Positions 58,380-64,000 of a DNA stretch of 64,000 bases are shown here, piece by piece (the first letter of the stretch is position 1; the number at the start of each line of letters is the position of its first letter). Position numbers and translations under genes: made by a program. Below the pieces are notes generated by a model, which was not told the origin of the DNA, did not search any database, and saw only the letters and a list, made by a program, of their open reading frames with translations. The stretch is from Gardnerella vaginalis ATCC 14018 = JCM 11026 (GTDB lineage Bacteria; Actinomycetota; Actinomycetes; Actinomycetales; Bifidobacteriaceae). The stretch is from the NCBI RefSeq assembly GCF_001042655.1, contig NZ_AP012332.1:992001-1056000 (forward strand). Direction: 5' to 3'.

Positions 58380-59513
58380 TTATTCGCCACTACCCGATGA
58401 TTGTTGCGATCCAGATTCTCCCTGCTGTACAGAAGTACCACCATCTGCACCATTAGGTGAAGAATAAGAAGGAGATGAAGGAGACGAAGCCGATCCAGAA
58501 TCTGTGTTTTGTGAAGAATCACCCTTAGATCCGCTAGATTTTGAGTCAGATCCAGAATTGTTTAATCCATCCGCACCCTTTGAATCACCACTATTCGAAG
58601 AGTTTTTATCATCTAAAGAGTTTCCTTCATGATTATTCGCATCTTTTTTATCAGACGGTTTTTTATCCGAACTATTCTCATCATTCTTATTGTCTTCATT
58701 AGATTTAGAATAGTTGCCTGAATCTTGATTCTGATTTTGAATACGATTATTCTCACCATTTTCAGGAGTCTGATTTCCCCTATTAGTCTGATTGTTATTT
58801 TGCGCAGGATTCTGCGGTAAATTGTTTAAATTATCAGTGCCTTTTCCTTGCGTAAACAACAGAACCATGCCAGCAGTAATAATCACCGCAGCAAGAGCGC
58901 TAAGAACAGCAACTAAAATAGTAAGTCGTTTGTACCTTGACTCATCATCCACGTATTTTTTCTGCTTTGCATAGTCATAATCACTATTGTTGCCTAATCT
59001 ACGCTTTGCGTCGGTTAGCGTAAGCAGAGAATCCGAATCTCCTTCCGAAAGCGAATTATCTTCTTCTTTCATCTTTCTTAATGAAGACAATTCCATAATG
59101 CTTGTGTTATCAACGCTATTATCAGTATTTTGCCCAGAGGCAGTAGCCATAACTTTTCTAACTGTTTTTATTCTGCGAGGTTCGTTCGCTTCATGAACCT
59201 CATATTCTTCTGGCATATCATCCTCTAATGCAATAAATCGTGCATTATTTACAACTTTAGTGTCATCATCTGCATAATGGCTTGAAACTGATTTTAATGC
59301 AGAAGAAGACTGGATCTTTTTTGAAGACGCGTGAATAACATTTTGATAAAGTTGCGATGCTACAGCAGACACAATCGAACCTATTGCAACACCAATTACT
59401 GATCCTGCTATACCGATTTTTGACGATAGAAGTAATGCTGTAACAGCTGCTAAAGAACCAGCCAGCACTTGCGTAAACGATATTCCTTTGAAGAAGTTCT
59501 TCACAAGTACCAC
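58380..59513 (-). CDS. Membrane protein with Ser/Asn/Gly-rich extracellular tail, unknown function
   Basis: A 377-aa protein I do not recognise. Residues about 12-55 form a Gly-rich hydrophobic hairpin (LAGSLAAVTALLLSSKIGIA, GVAIGSIVSAVASQ). A cytoplasmic-type acidic segment of about 130 residues follows, then a membrane helix near 200-225 (ILVAVLSALAAVIITAGMVL). The last 150 residues are low complexity, rich in Asn/Ser/Gly/Asp (QNPAQNNNQTNRGNQTPENG; later SSPSSPSYSSPNGADGG), as in wall-exposed linkers. No catalytic motif is seen. It lies 130 bases upstream of the tRNA gene and 68 bases after the EamA gene. Possibly a cell-envelope sensor or spacer protein, but this is speculation. Confidence 0.75.
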   Translation of the reverse strand: MVLVKNFFKGISFTQVLAGSLAAVTALLLSSKIGIAGSVIGVAIGSIVSAVASQLYQNVIHASSKKIQSSSALKSVSSHYADDDTKVVNNARFIALEDDMPEEYEVHEANEPRRIKTVRKVMATASGQNTDNSVDNTSIMELSSLRKMKEEDNSLSEGDSDSLLTLTDAKRRLGNNSDYDYAKQKKYVDDESRYKRLTILVAVLSALAAVIITAGMVLLFTQGKGTDNLNNLPQNPAQNNNQTNRGNQTPENGENNRIQNQNQDSGNYSKSNEDNKNDENSSDKKPSDKKDANNHEGNSLDDKNSSNSGDSKGADGLNNSGSDSKSSGSKGDSSQNTDSGSASSPSSPSYSSPNGADGGTSVQQGESGSQQSSGSGE

Positions 59514-59581
59514 CTTACAAAATTATTATTTACTACTATTCAAATTGACAATTATTGACAACTATTTAAATTGACAACTAT

Positions 59582-60577
59582 TTAAATTGTAGATGCTGCT
59601 GCAGATGCAACTTTAGACTCTGTTTCAGAAATTTTCTGCTTATTTTTGATTTTTATAAGCTCAATATGTTCTGCCAAACTTGCAAGCAGAATCGCAGCAA
59701 AAATCAATGCAAAGCCAATAAAAGCAACGCTTGTTACGCGCTCGTTGTATAGAATGCTAGAAAATAGCAATGTAAATAAGCATTCTGTGCACATAATCAC
59801 GGAAGCGTTAGCTGTTGAAAGATAAATCAGAGTATAGTTTTGAATGATTTGCGCAAGAACAGTTACTATCACTATAAGATAGAACATGTTCGTAATAGTT
59901 ATCCAATTATCTTCGGCATTAAAATTAGGCAAAGGCTCACTTATTGCAGCTCCGCACAAAAATAGAACTCCAGAAACACTAAACTGACCGAATGTTAAAG
60001 CAACGGGATTGTATTGTCTAGAATAATACGCTAAGTATGTTAAGTTAAACGCAAAAACAGCCGCGCAAATAAGAGTTAAAACATCTCCGTGAGAAAGTGT
60101 AAGAACAAGAGATCCTGGCTTTAATGCAACTAATCCAACGCCCACAACGCATGTTAGAGCTGCAATAATTCCTAAAAGCGTTGGCTTTTTTCTAATAATC
60201 ATCCAAGCTGAAAATGGCGCTATAACACAGTAGGCGGCTGTAAGAAAAGCACTTCTACCTGGGTCTATCCACCTTAATCCTTCTGTTTGAGTAACTAAAG
60301 ATGCGTAGTATGTAACACCTGTTAAAAGCGAAGGAATTATTAGCTTTTTAGTAAAATTTTTGCGGATTGTTTTAAAGAAGACTGCGCCCATTATTATGCA
60401 CGCTCCAAGCATGCGAACTCCCATAAGCCATTGAGGTGGGAATACCTCTAGAGCGTATTTAGATGAGACGTAGCTTCCGCCCCAAATTGCGGCGCATAAG
60501 AGCAACATGATTCGCGCGAAGTTTACGTTAATTCGATTGTTCTGTCTTGGTTGAACCGCGCTATTTATTTCACTCAT
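59582..60577 (-). CDS. EamA/DMT-family transporter
   Basis: The frame opens at 60601, but ATG 60577 (MSEINSAVQ) has GAGGGGAG about 4 bases upstream, so I use it (331 aa). Ten hydrophobic segments form two EamA repeats: ARIMLLLCAAIWGGSYVSSK ... LAALTCVVGVGLVALKP-like ends and a second half starting GDVLTLICAAVFAFNLTYLA with SVIMCTECLFTLLFSSILYN. The family exports amino acids, purines or other metabolites; the substrate is unknown. An inverted pair GTACAACC (60687) and GGTTGTAC (60738) sits in its upstream region and could be an operator. Confidence 0.88.
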   Translation of the reverse strand: MSEINSAVQPRQNNRINVNFARIMLLLCAAIWGGSYVSSKYALEVFPPQWLMGVRMLGACIIMGAVFFKTIRKNFTKKLIIPSLLTGVTYYASLVTQTEGLRWIDPGRSAFLTAAYCVIAPFSAWMIIRKKPTLLGIIAALTCVVGVGLVALKPGSLVLTLSHGDVLTLICAAVFAFNLTYLAYYSRQYNPVALTFGQFSVSGVLFLCGAAISEPLPNFNAEDNWITITNMFYLIVIVTVLAQIIQNYTLIYLSTANASVIMCTECLFTLLFSSILYNERVTSVAFIGFALIFAAILLASLAEHIELIKIKNKQKISETESKVASAAASTI

Positions 60578-60786
60578 GTCACTCCCCTCAATTTCTTGCA
60601 AATCACAAGTCTATAACATTAAATTTTTCTTTAAGGTAGCTAAATTGCCTTATAAACTTTATAGAATAGCCACAAAAACAAGAAAAGTACAACCTATCGG
60701 CGTTCCTTCGGAAAATTTCCTAATTGACAACTGAATTGGTTGTACACACTGCGACTTTACCTTAATATTTACGATTAATGATTGAT

Positions 60787-60920
60787 GCGCGACGACCTGC
60801 CTTTTCGCTTAAAGCGTAGCGCGAAAAGGTAATTCGGAGCGCTGAGCTTGCTTAAGGTTGAAAGCACAGTGTGCTTTCAACGCAAGCGAAGACGTGAGCG
60901 CGCTTAGACCGCGCGAACGG
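60787..60920 (+). repeat. Dispersed hairpin-rich repeat element B, copy 2
   Basis: Matches the reverse complement of 48631-48773, starting GCGCGACGACCTG. It contains CCTTTTCGC/GCGAAAAGG and GTTGAAAGCAC/GTGCTTTCAAC hairpins. The last 35 bases have diverged (the GTTCGCACGG arm of copy 1 is missing). Confidence 0.7.
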
Positions 60921-60930
60921 TATTCTCTGT

Positions 60931-61178
60931 TTACTATTGTGAGAGGGCTGGCTAATTCTTGTCTCACAACGCTCCGCCTATTACGTGTAGTCTAGAGTTG
61001 CGGTTGTTCCGTTTTGTCTTTGATTTTGTTTTTGTGTTGAGGTTTGTTTGTAGTGGTTGATCATTGGATTATTTGGTATCGGCTGCCGCTCTTATACTGT
61101 TCGACCAAGAATCACCCAGCCCTCTTACATGCTAGGACTTTTGCGTGGTTTTTATCACCGAGATTCGAGATTTTTCTT
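60931..61178 (+). repeat. Dispersed repeat element A, copy 2 (MITE-like)
   Basis: Matches the reverse complement of 6808-7057. The inner inverted ends are GAGGGCTGGCTAATTCTTG at 60943 and CCAAGAATCACCCAGCCCTC ending at 61124. It ends exactly where a truncated element B starts. Confidence 0.65.
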
Positions 61179-61215
61179 GCGCGACGACCTGCCTTTTCGC
61201 TTAAAGCGTAGCGCG
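61179..61215 (+). repeat. Truncated element B, copy 3
   Basis: GCGCGACGACCTGCC and the next 22 bases match the first 37 bases of the full element at 60787, then identity stops at GCGCG. Confidence 0.65.
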
Positions 61216-61222
61216 TTAGCGA

Positions 61223-61294
61223 TTTTCCGCTTTTTGTACGTGATTTAGGTCAAATATGGTACAAAGTGCGGAAAATTACGTTTGCACTTTGTAC
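61223..61294 (+). promoter_or_regulatory. Overlapping, mutually exclusive inverted repeats
   Basis: Arm 2 (GTACAAAGTGCGGAAAA, 61259-61275) can pair with arm 1 upstream (TTTTCCGCTTTTTGTAC, 61223-61239) or, through GTACAAAGTGC, with arm 3 downstream (GCACTTTGTAC, 61284-61294, perfect 11 bp). It lies 155 bases before the next start codon. It could be an attenuator-like switch or only repeat debris; no T run follows arm 3. Confidence 0.4.
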
Positions 61295-61449
61295 AATTGG
61301 TGATTTATGTCACAAGTTTAGGCGTTTTTGCAAAAACTTGTCGAATTTTAAGCATTTATATGCAGGATTGCGCGTAATCTTAGATGTGATTGAATCATAA
61401 TCATATGATTGCGCGATTGCAAAATAATCAGTTGAAGAAAGGACTCAAC

Positions 61450-61854
61450 ATGGCAACTCTTAGTGAAGATATGAAGACTTTTATTGAGAACAATTTGGCT
61501 TGGATTGCAACGATTAGCAAAGATGGCGAGCTTGATCTTGGACCAAAGATGTCAATGTTTGTTCTAGACGATAATCACCTTGCTTACCACGAGCGCACTG
61601 CAGGTCAGCATTTTAAGAACTTGCAAGACGGCAGCCAGCTTGTTGTTGCCGTTGCAAATTTGGCCGAAAAGAAGGGATATCGCTTCCGCGGGACCGTTAC
61701 TCTTCACACAGATGACGCGATTTACGAAGAGCAGGTACGAGTTGCAGAAGAAAAAGGCACAAAGAAGCCTGCTGCCGTTCCTGTTATGGAGATTAATGAG
61801 ATTCAGGATTTGACTTCTGGAGCTAATGCTGGAAAGACAATTGCTAAAGATTAA
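61450..61854 (+). CDS. Pyridoxamine 5'-phosphate oxidase-family protein
   Basis: Start at ATG 61450 (MATLSEDMKTFIENN) with GAAAGGA 7 bases upstream; the frame opens earlier at 61390. The 134-aa protein is a small split-barrel FMN-binding type: AWIATISKDGELDLGPKMSM, HLAYHERTAGQHFKNLQDGS, VVAVANLAEKKGYRFRGTV. It is too short to be PdxH. Relatives bind FMN, F420 or heme. The reaction is unknown, and it stands alone with its own terminator. Confidence 0.85.
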   Translation: MATLSEDMKTFIENNLAWIATISKDGELDLGPKMSMFVLDDNHLAYHERTAGQHFKNLQDGSQLVVAVANLAEKKGYRFRGTVTLHTDDAIYEEQVRVAEEKGTKKPAAVPVMEINEIQDLTSGANAGKTIAKD

Positions 61855-61929
61855 TCAAAATACTAATTTTTAGCAAAAATCTAACAAAACGCCGAATTTT
61901 TAGGTCTCTAATACGAGGCATACAATAGC

Positions 61930-61979
61930 GAGTGGCGTTCTTCTTCAAAGGCGAAGATGAACACCACTCAATTTTTATT
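61930..61979 (+). terminator. Terminator of the flavin-oxidase-like gene
   Basis: GAGTGG-GTTC-CTTC arms at 61930 pair with GAAG-GAAC-CCACTC, ending at 61969, followed by AATTTTTATTT. Confidence 0.85.
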
Positions 61980-62031
61980 TGATTATTTTATTTACTTAAA
62001 TTTTTACTTAAATTATTTAATTGTCACTAAT

Positions 62032-62481
62032 TTACTTGCTTTCTTTACGCAATGCTTGCAACCTAGCGTTCATTTCTTCCGCTTTCTTCTTCTCGAAGTA
62101 ATAAATTATTGCAGCAAGTGCAATCGGGAAAATAACAGTGAATACAATCCATCCGCAAATCACAGCTGGCCCATCTTTGAATGAAATCCACCCAACAATC
62201 ACAGACACAATAAATTGAATAGCAATTGGTGGAACTAGTGCAAAAACGAACTTCGCAAGATTTGACATACGCTCATTCGACCAAAAAATAGCGAACACTC
62301 CATAGCCTATGCCAATAACAAACGACGCTACAGCATAAGATGCAATTCTGTTTCCAACTGCGGTATGCGCTAACAGGCTCGACACAAAACTAATTGCAGT
62401 AAAAATAGTGCACCCTATGCCAATGCCTTTAACAATGTTTTTTACCATTGTTTTACCAAAAGTTGTAACTTGCTTTTCCAT
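62032..62481 (-). CDS. DUF3021-family membrane protein
   Basis: The frame opens at 62595 inside the LytTR gene, but the likely start is ATG 62481 (MEKQVTTFGKTMVKN) with AAGGA about 10 bases away; 149 aa. Four membrane helices: GIGIGCTIFTAISFVSSLLA, ASYAVASFVIGIGYGVFAIF, FALVPPIAIQFIVSVIVGWI, GWIVFTVIFPIALAAIIYYF. The end is charged (EKKKAEEMNARLQALRKESK). DUF3021 proteins are regularly paired with LytTR regulators, as here, and probably inhibit or anchor them. Confidence 0.85.
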   Translation of the reverse strand: MEKQVTTFGKTMVKNIVKGIGIGCTIFTAISFVSSLLAHTAVGNRIASYAVASFVIGIGYGVFAIFWSNERMSNLAKFVFALVPPIAIQFIVSVIVGWISFKDGPAVICGWIVFTVIFPIALAAIIYYFEKKKAEEMNARLQALRKESK

Positions 62482-62558
62482 AATAATCATTTCCTTTTTA
62501 AGTATTAAAAAATTAGTATTAAAATTTTTGATAGTTTTATATTTGACTACGCTTAAAA

Positions 62559-63059
62559 CTACATTCCTAAGCGCTTTTTGAACCCAGCTAAGCATCTGCG
62601 ACTAATCCACTCAACGCTTCCGTCGTCCATTTTTACGCTCATACTTCCGCCGAATCCTGGATCAACTCGAACAATGCGATTCAAGTTCACGATTGCGGAT
62701 TTAGATATGCGCACAAACGACGCGAATTGCGGATTGTCGAAATCCATTAGGCGCTTGTAAGACACGCACTCGCCTTTATCACTGTGAATAATTACGCGCG
62801 AATTTTCTACGCAAATCATAATCACATCTGGCTCATGCATAACAATAATCGAATCGTTAATATAACCGTATATGAATGAATTATTGTTGCTATTTTCCGC
62901 ATTTACAGTATTATTTTCAGTGTTACTTGCTTTTGCATTTTTAGAATCAATGCTTTGCAAATTGGCTATAATGCGTTTAAGATTGTCGTCAATATTGTGA
63001 ACTGACAATTGAGCGTGCTGCTCCTCTTCTGGCGGCACAATAGCAATCGTTACCTTCAT
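62559..63059 (-). CDS. LytTR-family DNA-binding regulator
   Basis: Start ATG 63059 with GGGAGG 4 bases upstream; 166 aa. The C-terminal half is a LytTR domain (CVENSRVIIHSDKGECVSYK, FASFVRISKSAIVNLNRIVR, DGSVEWISRRCLAGFKKRLG). There is no receiver domain; the N-terminal 65 residues hold an Asn/Ser-rich linker (SKNAKASNTENNTVNAENSN). This is the stand-alone type that works with a DUF3021 membrane partner, encoded 77 bases downstream. Five decamer repeats in its own promoter suggest autoregulation. Confidence 0.9.
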   Translation of the reverse strand: MKVTIAIVPPEEEQHAQLSVHNIDDNLKRIIANLQSIDSKNAKASNTENNTVNAENSNNNSFIYGYINDSIIVMHEPDVIMICVENSRVIIHSDKGECVSYKRLMDFDNPQFASFVRISKSAIVNLNRIVRVDPGFGGSMSVKMDDGSVEWISRRCLAGFKKRLGM

Positions 63060-63075
63060 CAAGCCTCCCTTCCGT

Positions 63076-63132
63076 ATACTACCGTTAGCGTTTACTAGCT
63101 TTTGCTAACTTTTCTTAGCTTTTGCTAGCTTT
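63076..63132 (-). promoter_or_regulatory. Decamer repeat array in the LytTR operon promoter
   Basis: Five copies of a GCTAGC/GTTAGC-like hexamer spaced exactly 10 bp apart by A-rich tetramers on the minus strand (63132-63082), directly upstream of a -10 candidate TAGTAT (63081-63076) and in place of a -35 box. LytTR regulators bind direct repeats spaced by about one helical turn, so this is a good candidate binding site. Confidence 0.65.
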
Positions 63133-63243
63133 CTGTTTTGTAATTTTGACTATACGGCACTGTAAATAATCTGTCTTTACAAAACCGCTAAACGGTAGCT
63201 TTTGGAACATAAGCGGCGAAAAATGAAAAGATTACACAGCTAC

Positions 63244-63981
63244 TTAAGCCGCTCCCCAAATGCGAATAAGACGCTGACTTGTAGGGTCGGCTGCAGGGCC
63301 TTGATCGTAAGCATCCAAACGCCAATGGATTGAACCATCCGCGTTAAGACTTGGAATTAAACGCGCCCAACGACCGTTTCCCATTCCACCAATCGTCTTA
63401 TAAGAAGGATCTACCTTGTCTAATCCAAGAAGCTTATGAACAGTTTGAGATAGGCAAGAGCCGTGCGAAAACACTAGCAAATCGCGATCCGAGCCAGTTT
63501 TGCGCGCCCAATCCTCAACAGCTTTCGCCGCGCGCTCGCCAACTTCTTGCTTAGTTTCTGCACCGTGGTTGAGTTCACCACCTTTGCCATCAACCCATGA
63601 CTTAAAATCTTCAGGCCATTTTTCGTTAATTTGCTGGCGATTAAGGCCTTCCCACTCTCCAAAAAAGCGCTCGCGCACACCATTTTCAACGTGAACATTA
63701 AGCTCAATCTTATCTGCAAAAGCATGAGCTGTCTGTTGTGCGCGAATAAGCGGAGAAGCAATTGCAACAAAACTCGCGTCTGCTTCTTCTGGAGTAATGC
63801 GCACGTGCTCCTCGCTATTTGGATTCTTTGGGTCTTCTAAGTCGGAAGCTCCAAAAAGAACACGCAAAGCCTTACCAGAGCGAGTCACCTGGTCTATTCC
63901 AGACTCATCTAAAGCAATATCAATCATGCCTTGAAGTCTAAATTGTGCATTATAAGGCGTCTGGCCATGGCGAACAAGCAT
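63244..63981 (-). CDS. Histidine phosphatase (phosphoglycerate mutase family), possibly continuing past the right edge
   Basis: 245 aa from ATG 63981 with the RHG motif LVRHGQTPYNAQFRLQG, the second His in LLVFSHGSCLSQTV, and RERFFGEWEGLNRQQINEKW. These residues form the phosphohistidine site of the superfamily. No stop precedes the ATG in frame (GIARSV upstream), so the real start is probably beyond base 64000. Substrates in this family vary (phosphoglycerate, sugar phosphates, cofactor intermediates); none is indicated. A small ACCG/CGGT hairpin with T's follows at about 63183-63198. Confidence 0.88.
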   Translation of the reverse strand: MLVRHGQTPYNAQFRLQGMIDIALDESGIDQVTRSGKALRVLFGASDLEDPKNPNSEEHVRITPEEADASFVAIASPLIRAQQTAHAFADKIELNVHVENGVRERFFGEWEGLNRQQINEKWPEDFKSWVDGKGGELNHGAETKQEVGERAAKAVEDWARKTGSDRDLLVFSHGSCLSQTVHKLLGLDKVDPSYKTIGGMGNGRWARLIPSLNADGSIHWRLDAYDQGPAADPTSQRLIRIWGAA

Positions 63982-64000
63982 TACAGAACGCGCAATACCT

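Larger units (their letters stand above)
60578..61449. other. Gene-free repeat mosaic
   Basis: 872 bases with no convincing gene. In order: promoter region of the EamA gene with a spaced inverted repeat (60687-60745), element B copy (60787-60920), element A copy (60931-61178), a truncated element B (61179-61215), and overlapping hairpins (61223-61294) before the flavin-oxidase-like gene. The elements are directly abutted, which suggests repeated insertion at one site. Confidence 0.75.

Noticed and set aside
61057..61248. 63-aa reading frame on the plus strand
   Set aside because: It crosses the junction of elements A and B; no ribosome-binding site and no conservation.

Overview
The window reads as chromosome of an AT-rich Bifidobacteriaceae member, most likely Gardnerella. 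The basis is an actinobacterial gene order (ftsE-ftsX-CHAP-smpB, rpmE-prfA-prmC-tsaC-wecA, rsmE-hinT-phoH-ybeY-corC-era), low GC, and several very large Gram-positive surface proteins. The genus is an inference; no 16S rRNA gene is present. Nearly all core genes lie on the minus strand.

Layout. 1-6472: a sugar-binding lipoprotein cut by the left edge, glmS, and a three-gene polar amino-acid ABC transporter. 6473-7079: repeats only. 7080-13513: smpB, a CHAP-domain secreted hydrolase, ftsX, ftsE, prfB, map. 13605-18088: a PepO-type peptidase, a CAP-domain surface protein broken by an early stop codon, and an ssb paralogue. 18295-24918: proS, a PIF1-like helicase, orn, a toxin-antitoxin pair with a clear promoter and operator, guaB. 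25000-29207: a WecA/TagO-type transferase, tsaC, prmC, prfA, rpmE. 29310-38612: one 9.3 kb gene for an LPXTG surface protein, with a 10-bp G tract upstream. 38934-42007: rplY and a long-chain acyl-CoA ligase.

42036-48527 is the most unusual stretch. It is bracketed by two near-identical 76-bp direct repeats, each containing a terminator. Inside are an AbiEi/DUF559-like gene with a homologous array of 52-bp palindromic units on each side, then a 1442-aa coiled-coil and CAP-domain surface protein whose probable promoter contains a C10 tract. This looks like a variable surface-antigen locus that could switch or be exchanged.

48774-57955: era, corC, ybeY, phoH, hinT, rsmE, an orphan SdhB/FrdB-like iron-sulfur protein, a LOG-family protein, nhaA. 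58178-60577: tRNA-Ala(GGC), an unknown membrane protein, an EamA exporter. 60578-61449: no gene, a mosaic of dispersed repeats also found near 6.8-7.1 kb and 48.6 kb. 61450-64000: a flavin-oxidase-like protein, a DUF3021/LytTR pair with a decamer array in its promoter, and a histidine phosphatase that may run off the right edge.

The genes fall into four functional groups: translation termination (RF1, RF2, PrmC, SmpB), divisome-controlled wall hydrolysis (FtsEX plus CHAP), ribosome maturation (Era, YbeY, RsmE), and surface display (three large secreted proteins, two of them behind homopolymer tracts).
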